This document shows positions 1 to 7,836 of a DNA stretch of 64,000 nucleotides, piece after piece (within the stretch, counting starts at the first letter, position 1; each line of letters begins with the position of its first letter). The DNA lies in contig NZ_CP114036.1 in NCBI RefSeq assembly GCF_026898115.1, positions 1,674,001 to 1,738,000 of the forward strand, read 5' to 3'. The position numbers were made by a program, and so were the translations under genes. The notes beneath the pieces are model-generated. The model was not told the origin of the DNA, ran no database searches, and saw only the letters and a list, made by a program, of their open reading frames with translations. The stretch comes from Streptomyces sp. S465. GTDB taxonomy: Bacteria > Actinomycetota > Actinomycetes > Streptomycetales > Streptomycetaceae.

Positions 1-747
1 GCGGCCGCGGCCCTGCACGACCGTGGACACACGGTCGTACTCTTCGAACCCGGCGAGCTCGGCGGAGCGTTGAACCACGCTCTGGGGTCCACCGTGAAGC
101 AGGACCTCGCCGGCCTGCGGGAGCACCTGGTGCACGAGGTGACCCGGCGCGGGATCGAAATACGCACGGTGACCGCGGACGCAGCCTCGCTCACCGACGG
201 GTTCGACGAGGTCGTGATCGCGACCGGGGCGCCCCAGCGCGCGTTCCCTGGTCCGGTGGCCGAGAGCGCTCCGGTGCTGGGGCCCGGCGACATCACGAAC
301 CGACGTGAGGAACTGGCCGGGCGCCGGGTCGTGGTCGTCGGTGGCGGCTTCCAGGGCTGCGAGTCGGCGCTACGGCTGGCCGAACTGCCCGGCACCACAG
401 TCCTCGTCCTGGAGCGCGGCGAGCGGTTGATGCGCGGCAACGAAGTGAAGTACGACGCGCTCGTGCTGCCGGGCCGGCTGGCGGAGGCGGGCGTCGAGGT
501 GCGGATGGGTTGCGAGGTCGTCGCGGTCGAGGACAAGGGCGTGCGTCTGCACGCTGCGGACGGAAGCGAGGGGACGGTCGAGGTGGATGCGGTGGTGCTC
601 GCGCTCGGCCGGGAACCGGCACAGGGCACCCTGGCAGCGAAACTGTGCGAGGCGGGGGTTCCGGTGGTGACCATCGGTTCGGCAGCGGTGCCGGGCCCGG
701 TCTACGACGCGCTGCATACGGCGTACTTCACTGCGCGCCGCATCTGA
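1..747 (+). CDS. FAD/NAD(P)-binding oxidoreductase, C-terminal part (5' end outside window)
   Basis: The reading frame is open from the first base, so the true start lies to the left; an internal TTG at 70 is not a credible start. The fragment of about 248 residues begins inside a first Rossmann fold (AAALHDRGHTVVLFEPGELGGAL, read from base 1) and contains a second dinucleotide-binding motif, VVVVGGGFQGCESALRLAE, near residue 110. This two-fold layout, with the ALGREPAQ and VVTIGSAAVPGPVYDAL segments, resembles the C-terminal domain of 2,4-dienoyl-CoA reductase/NADH:flavin oxidoreductase proteins, whose N-terminal TIM barrel would be upstream. Family membership is inferred from the C-terminal half only, so the substrate is unknown. 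A strong hairpin 50 bases downstream suggests this is the last gene of its transcript. Confidence 0.75.
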   Translation, partial: AAAALHDRGHTVVLFEPGELGGALNHALGSTVKQDLAGLREHLVHEVTRRGIEIRTVTADAASLTDGFDEVVIATGAPQRAFPGPVAESAPVLGPGDITNRREELAGRRVVVVGGGFQGCESALRLAELPGTTVLVLERGERLMRGNEVKYDALVLPGRLAEAGVEVRMGCEVVAVEDKGVRLHAADGSEGTVEVDAVVLALGREPAQGTLAAKLCEAGVPVVTIGSAAVPGPVYDALHTAYFTARRI

Positions 748-796
748 CGAGCCCCATACCTGCGACGGACCGGGCCCCCACCGAGGGACCCGGCTG

Positions 797-823
797 GCTG
801 GCCCCGGCTCTACCGGGGCCGGC
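797..823 (+). terminator. Rho-independent-type hairpin after the oxidoreductase gene
   Basis: GGCCCCGG at 800-807 and CCGGGGCC at 813-820 form a perfect 8-bp stem around the loop CTCTA. It extends outward by three further pairs (one G-U) to 797/823. There is no T-tract, as is common for Streptomyces terminators. It lies 50 bp after the stop codon of the gene ending at 747. Confidence 0.6.
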
Positions 824-1264
824 ACCGCACCGTGCCATCGTGCGGTCGGTCAGTCGGCGCAGTGCCTGAGGTGCGTCGTGGGGTACGTTCCGTGCTCGGA
901 TCCGTTCGGTGACCCAAGTGGTGCAGCGGGGCAGCCAGTCGGAAGAGGTCCAAGTGAAAGGGCAACGCCGCACCGGCAGACGGTGCGACGCTGCTCGTTC
1001 CCCACGACCCCGTGATGCGTCAACCGCCCTGGCAACTTCCCACATCAAGGGCGTCGCGCGTGCTGACTCGGCCGCCCTGCCTCCTCCGGTGCGCGGGCCA
1101 CGGTCGCTGCGGGCCGAGGACATACTCCGCCTCGCAGCCGGAACACCCGGTGCATCCGGCCTGCCCCCCCACGGCACGGCCCGGAGGGCGCCCATGCGTC
1201 GCCGCCGCCGGTGCGGAACACCGGACCGCGACGTCGGACCGTGACGTCGGTCCGCATCGGCCTC
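824..1264. other. Intergenic stretch, no gene recognised
   Basis: Several overlapping frames stay open here on both strands because of high GC, but none has a recognisable domain, a convincing ribosome site or consistent third-position GC bias. A short inverted repeat (CGGACC / GGTCCG) at about 1237-1256 lies just past the 3' end of the leftward sulfotransferase gene and could be part of its terminator. I see nothing else. Confidence 0.4.
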
Positions 1265-2167
1265 TCACACCGTCGTGGTGGTGGCCTGGTAGCCCCATGC
1301 CTCGGCGATCTCGGCCAGCCGCGGCGGGAGGTCCGGGCGGTGGTCGACGCGGCGCGCGGGCTGGATCTTGCCCGATTTGATCGTGGTGCTCCAGTCGCCC
1401 ATGTGCGGACGGAAGGTGCCGTGGTCGTGCCGGCCGTAGTCGAGCATGCCGGCCTCCCATTCGACACCGAGGTAATGGCAGATCTCGCGGGTGGCCTTCT
1501 CAGGCTCACCGGTGAGCTGTTCGTAGGTGACGGTGTGGCCGGGCAGCGTCTGCCGGGCCTCTTCCAGCTTCTCCGCGTACCGCAGCACCTCGGCGTGGAT
1601 CTGTGCCAGGTCGGGCTTCTGGCGGCGGTTGACCAGCGACGTGACCACCCCCTCGGGGTGCCGCAGCAGAAACAGGTAGCGCGCCTGGGGCCAACATCGT
1701 CGCAGCCGGGGCCAGATGAGCGCGTTGGGCGGGGTCTTGTCGACCACGATCTCCTTGCCGCTGCGCTTGAGCTCCAGATCGAGCACCCGGTCCCACAGCA
1801 GATGCTCCAGTTCGCTCTTGTCGAGTTCCAGCTCCTTCATGGCATCCGGGGTGAAGTCGCGGTCCATGTGCACGTGCAGGGTGCGCAGATGCATCTCGTG
1901 CGGAGCGCGGATCTTCGAGTGGCTGTTGAGCAGCACGCGCAGCAGAGTGGAGCCGGAGCGCACCGGGGAGAGGATGAAGACCGGCGACTCGACCAGCCGG
2001 GGCGTGTGCGGGGCCACGTAGCGATCCGTCTCATCGGTTTCCCGGGTACGACGGGCAGCGGCGGTGCCGCTGCCCGCGTTTGACGTCGGCGGGCGCAGGG
2101 CCTGGACCAGGAGCCTGCCTCGCCGCTTCAGCCCCTTGCTGACGGCGCTCATCGGAACATCTCGCAC
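1265..2167 (-). CDS. Sulfotransferase family protein
   Basis: A predicted 300-residue cytoplasmic enzyme that would move a sulfuryl group from PAPS to an alcohol or amine acceptor. The 5'-phosphosulfate-binding loop is visible as SPVRSGSTLLRVLL near residues 66-79. A 3'-phosphate-binding region (LFLLRHPEGVVTSLVNRR) follows near residues 165-183. The length suits the bacterial Sulfotransfer_3 type. The chosen GTG start at 2167 follows an AAGGGTGG ribosome site at suitable spacing; an ATG at 2152 is the alternative. It is monocistronic and flanked by non-coding DNA, so context gives no acceptor. The family call is good; the substrate is unknown. Confidence 0.85.
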   Translation of the reverse strand: MRDVPMSAVSKGLKRRGRLLVQALRPPTSNAGSGTAAARRTRETDETDRYVAPHTPRLVESPVFILSPVRSGSTLLRVLLNSHSKIRAPHEMHLRTLHVHMDRDFTPDAMKELELDKSELEHLLWDRVLDLELKRSGKEIVVDKTPPNALIWPRLRRCWPQARYLFLLRHPEGVVTSLVNRRQKPDLAQIHAEVLRYAEKLEEARQTLPGHTVTYEQLTGEPEKATREICHYLGVEWEAGMLDYGRHDHGTFRPHMGDWSTTIKSGKIQPARRVDHRPDLPPRLAEIAEAWGYQATTTTV

Positions 2168-2418
2168 TATTCCACCCTTTCCCGGACCCCAAGTCGGCGC
2201 GTCACTCCCCCGGTTGACGCGATTGCAGGGGGACAGGGCAAACTCAGGGTGTCCAGGAGGTGACGGGACGCCGCGAGGGCTCCGCGGTCACCGGTCGCCA
2301 CCTGCGGTGATGTGCTTGGCTTAATTTATGCTTTACGACAGCATCCACTCGGCCGGTGATGCCCCAGGCGGCCGCGGTGTGGTCCCGGCAGGTCCCTCGT
2401 GGCGATGCGCCGCCGGGT
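2168..2418. other. Intergenic region between sulfotransferase and terD
   Basis: About 250 bases between two leftward genes. It should hold the promoter of the sulfotransferase gene (the part near 2170-2350 is relatively AT-richer, including TTAATTTATGC near 2320). No ORF or clear palindrome could be supported. Confidence 0.35.
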
Positions 2419-2991
2419 TCACACGTTGACGCCGTAGTCCTTGGCGATGCCCACCAGGCCCGACGCATAGCCCTGGCCGATCGCGCGGAACTTCCACTCC
2501 CCGTCCCGCCGGTACAGCTGGCCGAACACCATCGCGGTCTCGTCGTGGCCGTCCTCGGTCAGCTCGTAGCGGCACATCTCCACACCGGCCGCCTGGTGCA
2601 CCACACGAATGTAGGCATCGCGCACCCGGCCGAAGGTGTGGGCCGCGCCGCCCTGATCGTGGATCGACACCACGAACACGACCGACTCCGCCTCGGGCGG
2701 CAGCGAGGTGAAGTCGACGGCGATCTGCTCGTCGTCCCCCTCACCCTCGCCGGTCCTGTTGTCGCCGGTGTGCCGTACGGAGTTCTCGGGTGTGGCCCGG
2801 TTGTTGAAGAAGACGAAGTGCTGATCGGACAGGACCCGGCCGTCCGCCCCCAGCACCAGGGCGCTCGCGTCGAGGTCCACATCGCCGGGACCGGTGTTCA
2901 CCTTCCAGCCGAGGCCCGCGACGACGCTGGCGACGCCGGGCTGGGAACGGGTGAGGGAGAGATTGCCGCCTTTGGTCAGGCTCACAGTCAC
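2419..2991 (-). CDS. terD: TerD family tellurium-resistance/stress protein
   Basis: A 190-residue cytoplasmic Ca2+-binding-type protein of the TerD family, which is associated with tellurite resistance, phage inhibition and general stress. The family signature is clear: MTVSLTKGGNLSL at the N terminus, GWKVNTGPGDVDLDASALVL, the acidic HTGDNRTGEGEGDDEQIAVDF calcium-loop region near residues 72-92, and the C-terminal FRAIGQGYASGL-GIAKDYGV. The GTG start at 2991 follows AGGAG. It is transcribed divergently from the terB-ArsR gene, and both share an intergenic region with two identical palindromic operators, so co-regulation is likely. Confidence 0.93.
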   Translation of the reverse strand: MTVSLTKGGNLSLTRSQPGVASVVAGLGWKVNTGPGDVDLDASALVLGADGRVLSDQHFVFFNNRATPENSVRHTGDNRTGEGEGDDEQIAVDFTSLPPEAESVVFVVSIHDQGGAAHTFGRVRDAYIRVVHQAAGVEMCRYELTEDGHDETAMVFGQLYRRDGEWKFRAIGQGYASGLVGIAKDYGVNV

Positions 2992-3035
2992 AGGGCACAG
3001 CTCCTGGGTTCGAAGTGATCAACAGGCGCCTAGAA

Positions 3036-3051
3036 TCTACAGCACTGTAGA
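3036..3051. promoter_or_regulatory. Operator palindrome 1, TCTACA-N4-TGTAGA
   Basis: TCTACAGCACTGTAGA is a perfect palindrome (7-bp arms, 2-base centre) between the divergent terD and terB-ArsR genes. The same consensus recurs 50 bp away. By position it is the likely site of the ArsR-type domain encoded by the neighbouring gene. Confidence 0.65.
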
Positions 3052-3085
3052 ACCACGGATGCGCGGCTGCTTTTCGCGACAGCTG

Positions 3086-3101
3086 TCTACAAACCTGTAG
3101 A
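3086..3101. promoter_or_regulatory. Operator palindrome 2, TCTACA-N4-TGTAGA
   Basis: TCTACAAACCTGTAGA has perfect 6-bp arms around AACC. Its centre is exactly 50 bp, about five helical turns, from operator 1, so both sites face the same side of the helix. It lies 46 bp before the terB-ArsR start. Confidence 0.65.
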
Positions 3102-3147
3102 TTCTGCTCCCGTGTCACGTCATGGGTAAGCCGACAAGGAGACGCAG

Positions 3148-4005
3148 ATGGCGCTGTGGGACCGCCTCAAGTACTCGGTCCAGACGATGCAGGCTCAGCT
3201 CACGGCGAAGAAGACCGAGCTGCAGAGCGGGGCGTTCCGGGACGCGAGCATGGCGATGTGCGCCCTGGTGGCGGCGGCGGACGGCACGATCGACCCGTCC
3301 GAGAGACAACGCGTCGCCCAGCTGATCGCCACCAACGACGTGCTCCAGAGCTTCCCCTCGGACGATCTGCACCGCCGCTTCGAGGACCATCTCGATCAGC
3401 TGACCGCGGACTTCACCCTCGGCAAGGTCGGCGCCTTGCAGGAGATCGGCAAGGCGAAGAGGAAGCCCGCCGAGGCACGGGCCGTCATCCAGATCGGCAT
3501 CGTCATCGGCTGCGCCGACGGCCACTTCGACGACAGTGAACGGGCCGTCGTCCACGAAGTCTGCTCGGCCCTGGACATTCCGCCGGCCGAGTTCGACCTG
3601 CACCGGGCGCTCCGGGTCCCCCGTCAGGACCGCGGCCCCCAGGCGGACCGCGGGACGCGCTCCGCGGCCGCCATACCCGGCGACGACCTTCAGGTCTTCC
3701 TCAAGGCGCTGGCCAGCGGGACCCGCCAGAAGCTCTTCTCGCACTTCTCCGACGGGGAGGAGCTGACGGTCGGCGAGGTCGCCGAGCGGGCCGGGCTCGG
3801 CCCGTCGACCACCTCCGAGCACCTCGCGGTCCTCCGCCGCGGCGGCCTGCTCCAGTCGACGCGCAGCGGCAAGCTGGTCCGCTACCGCGCCGACCGGGAA
3901 GGCATCGCCGAACTGCTCGAACAGCTCCACGGCTACCTCCTCGCCCCGCCCGAGCCCGACCCGGCCCCGGCCGAGTCGCAGGACAGCGGCCCGCCCCAGG
4001 GCTAG
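3148..4005 (+). CDS. TerB domain fused to an ArsR-type helix-turn-helix regulator
   Basis: A 285-residue protein with two parts. Residues 1-150 match TerB (MALWDRLKYSVQTMQAQL, then repeated helices with AAADGTIDPSERQRVAQL and GCADGHFDDSERAVVHEVC, the two acidic metal-binding repeats), which is normally a stand-alone protein of about 151 aa. Residues 172-260 are a winged helix of the ArsR type (LQVFLKALASGTRQKLFSHF, VGEVAERAGLGPSTTSEHLAVLRRGGLL, then a beta-wing). The linker is Arg/Gln/Pro-rich. ATG at 3148 follows AAGGAG. I infer that the protein senses a metal or oxidative signal through TerB and represses itself and terD through the two upstream palindromes. The fusion reading frame is continuous, with no sign of an artefact. 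Confidence 0.85.
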   Translation: MALWDRLKYSVQTMQAQLTAKKTELQSGAFRDASMAMCALVAAADGTIDPSERQRVAQLIATNDVLQSFPSDDLHRRFEDHLDQLTADFTLGKVGALQEIGKAKRKPAEARAVIQIGIVIGCADGHFDDSERAVVHEVCSALDIPPAEFDLHRALRVPRQDRGPQADRGTRSAAAIPGDDLQVFLKALASGTRQKLFSHFSDGEELTVGEVAERAGLGPSTTSEHLAVLRRGGLLQSTRSGKLVRYRADREGIAELLEQLHGYLLAPPEPDPAPAESQDSGPPQG

Positions 4006-4043
4006 CGGCGCCCGCCCCAGGGCTGGCGACGGGCGCGCGACGG

Positions 4044-4556
4044 CTAGCGACGGGGAGCGCGTCGCCGGACGCCCCGTTCGAGGACCCGCTCCAGCAGGTG
4101 CAGCGCCTCCACCACCCGCTCCCGGTCCTCTCCCAGTCCGGCCAGCAGTTCCGCCTCGACCGCCAGCTGGCGGGGGAACATGGCGTCGATCACCTCGCAC
4201 CCCGCCGGTGTGGCGGTGACCAGGGCGGCGCGGCGGTCCGCGGGGCTCGGGCGGCGTTCGACGTAGCCGCGCTTCTCGAGCTTGGCCAGCGTCTTGCTGA
4301 CGGCCGCGCGGGAGCACCCCAGGCTCTCGGCGAGCCGCCGGGCGATCACCGGGTCGTCGGCGTGCCGCAGCTGCACTAGCACGTCGACCTCCGGCGCGGT
4401 CAGCGGGGCACCGTCGTACAGCGGCTCCAGGGCGACGGTGAGCAGCACCTCCATGCGCTTGAGGGGCCCCACGACATCCATGGGAGAGGTGTCGAGGTCG
4501 GGGTTGGCCGCCGCCCACAGCGCGCGAAAGTCGACGGAGGTCGAGGGGTGAGTCAT
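4044..4556 (-). CDS. MarR family transcriptional regulator
   Basis: A 170-residue DNA-binding repressor-type protein. The winged helix spans about residues 50-110: VLVQLRHADDPVIARRLAESLGCSRAAVSKTLAKLEKRGYVERRPSPADRRAALV is the typical MarR recognition helix and wing. The ATG at 4556 is preferred over an upstream TTG at 4568. It is divergent from a Bcr/CflA-type efflux gene with only 51 bp between the starts, the usual arrangement of a ligand-relieved repressor with its pump. A GTTAAC-centred near-palindrome (4571-4580) in that gap is the best operator candidate. Confidence 0.88.
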   Translation of the reverse strand: MTHPSTSVDFRALWAAANPDLDTSPMDVVGPLKRMEVLLTVALEPLYDGAPLTAPEVDVLVQLRHADDPVIARRLAESLGCSRAAVSKTLAKLEKRGYVERRPSPADRRAALVTATPAGCEVIDAMFPRQLAVEAELLAGLGEDRERVVEALHLLERVLERGVRRRAPRR

Positions 4557-4607
4557 GGTCGCCGCCAAAATTGTTAACCAGTAGACGAATGCTTTACCGT
4601 CTCGGGC

Positions 4608-5849
4608 ATGGTAGCCAAGTCACCGCAGCCGGTGCCCACGGTGTCCGCCGTCACCGCCCCATCCCGCCGGCCCGCCGCTCTGATCGCGCTCCTCGGCGCG
4701 CTGACCGCCGTAGCGCCCCTGGCGATCGACATGTACGTGCCCGGCTTCCCGGAGATGGCCCGCACGCTGCACACCAACGACTCCTCCGTGCAGCTGTCCA
4801 TGACCGGGTTCCTCGCCGGGCTGGTCATCGGGCAGCTGGTCATCGGTCCGCTGAGTGACGGCCTCGGCCGTCGCCGTCCGCTGATCGCCGGAACCGCGCT
4901 GTTCGTCGTGTTGTCACTGGTGTGCGTGGTCGCGCCCACCATTGAGCTGCTGATCGTCGCCCGGTTCCTCCAGGGTGTCGCGGGTGCCGCCGGCATGGTG
5001 CTGGCGCGAGCGGTCCTCACCGACCGCTTCCACGGGCCCAGACTGCCGCACTACTTCTCGCTGCTGAGCATGGTGCTGGGCGTGGCGCCGGTCGCGGCGC
5101 CCGTCATCGGAGGTGCGGTGCTGTCGGCCGGCAGCTGGCGGTGGGTCTTCGGGGCTCTCGCGCTCTTCGGGGTCGCGCTCTTCCTCGCGGTACTGCGCGG
5201 GGTCCCGGAGTCGCTGCCGCCGGAGCGCCGGCAGCAGGGCGGGGTGGCCGGCAGCTTCCGGGCCATGGGCCGGCTGCTGGGCCACCGGGCCTTCCTCGGC
5301 TGCGCGCTCACGCTGGGGTTCACCAGTGCCGCGCTGTTCGCCTACATCGCCGGGTCCAGTTTCGTCTTCCAGGACGTCTACGGCACGTCGGCGGGGCTGT
5401 ACAGCCTGATCTTCGCGACGAACGCATGCGGCATGCTGCTCGCCAGCGCGGTCTTCGGCACGCTGTCGCGGCGGATGGCGCTGGGCACGCTGCTGAGCGC
5501 GTCGGTCGCCGTCGCCTCCGCCGCCGTCCTGCTCCAGGTGCTGCTGCTCGCCACGGTCGGTGGCAGCCTGGCCGGCACCTGGGTCACCGTCTTCTTCGCC
5601 GCTTTCGGCATCGGCGGCGTCTTCCCGGCCACCATGAGCCTTGGGCAGTCGTTCGGACGGGAGGCGTCCGGAGCCGCGTCCGCGCTGCTCGGCGGGATCC
5701 AGTTCCTGTTCGGCGCCGCCGCCTCACCGCTCGTCGGCGCCTTCGGCACCACCAGCGCCACGCCGATGGCCGGCACGATGCTCACCGCCCTGGTCTGCGC
5801 CGCCGGCTGCCTCGTGCTGCTGATACGTCCCTGGCGGTCCGCCGACTGA
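4608..5849 (+). CDS. MFS multidrug efflux transporter, Bcr/CflA type
   Basis: A 413-residue integral membrane protein with 12 predicted helices, a drug/H+ antiporter of the DHA1 family. The signature of the Bcr/CflA group is present: LAIDMYVPGFPEMARTL after helix 1, and QLVIGPLSDGLGRRRPLIAG (motif A loop 2-3), then RFLQGVAGAAGMVLARAV (motif B) in helix 4. The start at 4608 has no good ribosome site and only a short possible leader, so leaderless translation is possible. It is controlled most probably by the divergent MarR protein. The substrate is unknown. Confidence 0.9.
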   Translation: MVAKSPQPVPTVSAVTAPSRRPAALIALLGALTAVAPLAIDMYVPGFPEMARTLHTNDSSVQLSMTGFLAGLVIGQLVIGPLSDGLGRRRPLIAGTALFVVLSLVCVVAPTIELLIVARFLQGVAGAAGMVLARAVLTDRFHGPRLPHYFSLLSMVLGVAPVAAPVIGGAVLSAGSWRWVFGALALFGVALFLAVLRGVPESLPPERRQQGGVAGSFRAMGRLLGHRAFLGCALTLGFTSAALFAYIAGSSFVFQDVYGTSAGLYSLIFATNACGMLLASAVFGTLSRRMALGTLLSASVAVASAAVLLQVLLLATVGGSLAGTWVTVFFAAFGIGGVFPATMSLGQSFGREASGAASALLGGIQFLFGAAASPLVGAFGTTSATPMAGTMLTALVCAAGCLVLLIRPWRSAD

Positions 5850-5920
5850 CCGGCGCCGATCAGGCTACAGATTCTTCTGCGACCGGACGGCGGGACGTAG
5901 GCCCGGCCGCGCGCGGCGGG

Positions 5921-6313
5921 GTGGCGTCCGCGCCGTTTCGGGCAGACCTCGCGGACCACTACACCCGCCAGGCGCTGTCGACGGCGGCGCGCTCCGCGCG
6001 CCGGGCGACGGAGCTGGTCCGCGACCGGGTACGGGAAACCGGCGCCGGGTACGTCCTGTGCTACTGCCGGGTACGTCCTGTGCTACTGCCGCCGCCACGA
6101 CGACGCGCACCGTCTGGACCAGCCCGCGCAGGCGGCCGCGGCCGCAAAGGCCCTGCGCCACCAGCGCGCGTGGTTCGCGGACCTGCGGGCCGGCGCCGGC
6201 CGCGGACGCCCCCCTGGCGCTGGTCGACGCCGACGCGCCCCAGGAGCTCTTCCGGGCCATGGACGTGCCGTATGTGGTGAACCACTGGTGGTCCTCCGTC
6301 ATCGCGGCCAAGC
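5921..6313 (+). pseudogene. Broken remnant of a 2-hydroxyacyl-CoA dehydratase subunit
   Basis: Three frames together give one protein-like track. Frame 2 reads YTRQALSTAARSARRATELV to ETGAGYVLCYC. After a 22-bp tandem duplication (6044-6087) it continues in frame 3 as RRHDDAHRLDQPAQAAAAKALRHQRAWFADLRA. After a second shift near 6190 it continues in frame 1 as APLALVDADAPQELFRAMDVPYVVNHWWSSVIAAK. The last piece strongly resembles the conserved N-terminal part of benzoyl-CoA reductase/2-hydroxyglutaryl-CoA dehydratase subunits. The rest of the gene (over 250 residues) is missing, and the leftward MFS gene ends at 6372. It is a non-functional remnant beside an intact acyl-CoA operon, suggesting that operon once had a reductive dehydration step. 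Confidence 0.7.
6044..6087 (+). repeat. 22-bp perfect tandem duplication inside the dehydratase remnant
   Basis: Two head-to-tail copies of a 22-base unit beginning GCCGGGTACG and ending GTGCTACT occupy 6044-6065 and 6066-6087. Because 22 is not a multiple of three, the duplication shifts the frame of the dehydratase remnant and is one of its inactivating mutations. Confidence 0.9.
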
Positions 6314-6371
6314 GCACTGCACGACGACGTCGGACGGTGGCTCGGCGCCCTGCCGGAGGGGTCCGGACGGC

Positions 6372-7733
6372 TCACGGGGACCGCCGCTCCCGCAGATCGC
6401 TCGCCTTGACCCCGATCAGCAGCAGGGCGACGGCGAGCAGGGCGATACCCGCGCTGATCTGCAGGCCGAGGGAGAGGCTGCCGGTGGCGTCCTTGATGAA
6501 GCCGAGCAGGGACGGGGAGGCGGCCGCGGCGAACGAGCCCATCGAGGTGACGAAGGCGATTCCGGTGGCGGCCGCGCGTTCTCCCAGGTAGATGGAGGGA
6601 ATCGAGTAGAAGACGGTGAGGCCGGAGTAGTGGGCCGCGGCGAGGACCGCCAGCAGCGCCACGACGACGGTGACGTTGTTGCCCGGTATCGACAGCGCCA
6701 CCATGGCGAGGGCGGCGACGGTCCAGCTGAGGGCCGCGTGCCAGCGGCGTTCGAGGGTGCGGTCGGAGTGGCGGCCCACGATCAGCATGACCACGATGCC
6801 GAGCAGGGGCGGCAGGGCGGAGAAGAGGCCGAGGTCGAGGACGTCGCCGACGCCCGCCTCGGCGATGATCCGCGGCGTCCAGAACGACACGGCGTTGGCG
6901 AGGGTGTAGGCGCCGCAGGCACACAGGCCGATGATCCACACCTTGGGGTCCCGCAGCGCGTGGCGCAGTCCGCCGTGGCCATCGCCGGCCTCCTCTCCGC
7001 CCTTGCGCCGCTGGTCGGCGGCGAGGTCGGCGTGTACGGCCGCCCGCTGCGCGGGGGTCAGCCACCGGGCCTGTGCGGGTTCGTCGACCAGCCACAGCAG
7101 GACGACACCGGCGAGCAGGAGCGGGGGGATGCCCTCGACGATGAACAGCCACTGCCAGTCGGCGAGGCCGGCGACGCCGCCGAAGGTGTGCATGATGCTG
7201 CCGGACATCAGGGAGCCGAGGACGCCGGAGATGGGCACGCCCGCGAAGAACACCGCCGTCATCCGGGTGCGCCGGGCGGAGGGGAACCAGCGGGACAGGA
7301 AGTAGAGCGCCCCGGGGAAGAAGCCGGCCTCGGCGACGCCGAGGAGGAACCGGGCGATGTAGAAGGTGATCTCGTCCCGGACGAGTGAGGTGGCGACGGT
7401 GACGACACCCCAGGACGCCATGATGCGCACGAGTGTCTTGCGGGCGCCGATCCGGGCGAGCAGGCTGCTGCTCGGCACCTCGAAGAGGATGAAGCCCACG
7501 AAGAAGAGGGTCACGCCCAGGCCGTAGACGGCGGAGCCGAAGCCGAGGTCGCGTTCGAGGCCCTGCTGGGCGATTCCGATGTTGGTGCGGTCGATGAAGC
7601 TGACCACGTAGCAGATGACCAGGAGCGGCATGACGCGCCAGGCGATGGTGCGGTAGGTCGCGGTGCGGTCGACCGAGGCTGTCTCGGCGGCGTCGGCGTC
7701 CTGGGATCCGGTGAGAGTTGAAGGGTCGGCCAC
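6372..7733 (-). CDS. MFS transporter, anion:cation symporter (organic acid) type
   Basis: A 453-residue membrane protein with 12 helices. VISFIDRTNIGIA-type sequence (VVSFIDRTNIGIAQQGLERDL) in helix 1, the SSLLARIGARKTLVRIM loop 2-3 motif and RFLLGVAEAGFFPGALYFLSRWFP place it in the ACS family, which imports carboxylates such as aromatic acids, glucarate or phthalate. The GTG start at 7733 is chosen because AAAGGAG precedes it by 9 bases; longer starts would run through the operator at 7804-7820. It is divergent from marR and shares its operator, so it probably imports the substrate of the CoA operon at 8.4-14.8 kb. Confidence 0.88.
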   Translation of the reverse strand: MADPSTLTGSQDADAAETASVDRTATYRTIAWRVMPLLVICYVVSFIDRTNIGIAQQGLERDLGFGSAVYGLGVTLFFVGFILFEVPSSSLLARIGARKTLVRIMASWGVVTVATSLVRDEITFYIARFLLGVAEAGFFPGALYFLSRWFPSARRTRMTAVFFAGVPISGVLGSLMSGSIMHTFGGVAGLADWQWLFIVEGIPPLLLAGVVLLWLVDEPAQARWLTPAQRAAVHADLAADQRRKGGEEAGDGHGGLRHALRDPKVWIIGLCACGAYTLANAVSFWTPRIIAEAGVGDVLDLGLFSALPPLLGIVVMLIVGRHSDRTLERRWHAALSWTVAALAMVALSIPGNNVTVVVALLAVLAAAHYSGLTVFYSIPSIYLGERAAATGIAFVTSMGSFAAAASPSLLGFIKDATGSLSLGLQISAGIALLAVALLLIGVKASDLRERRSP

Positions 7734-7803
7734 GACGTACGACTCCTTTGCGATGAGCGGCTGCGTCGCCGGGGCGGCGGCGGTGCGAGTTTCCGACGCT
7801 TCC

Positions 7804-7820
7804 GTTGATAAAGTCAACAC
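7804..7820. promoter_or_regulatory. MarR operator, left copy
   Basis: GTTGATAAAGTCAACAC is the exact reverse complement of the first 17 bases of the palindrome at 8332-8350. It lies 71 bp before the MFS start and 17 bp before the marR start. The inverted repeat GTTGA-N5-TCAAC is typical in size for a MarR dimer. Confidence 0.75.
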
Positions 7821-7836
7821 CCTCGGCGGAGATACC

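Noticed and set aside
824..1264. Overlapping ORFs of 60-155 codons on both strands in the first intergenic region
   Set aside because: No ribosome site, domain or consistent codon bias; they contradict each other in frame and strand.
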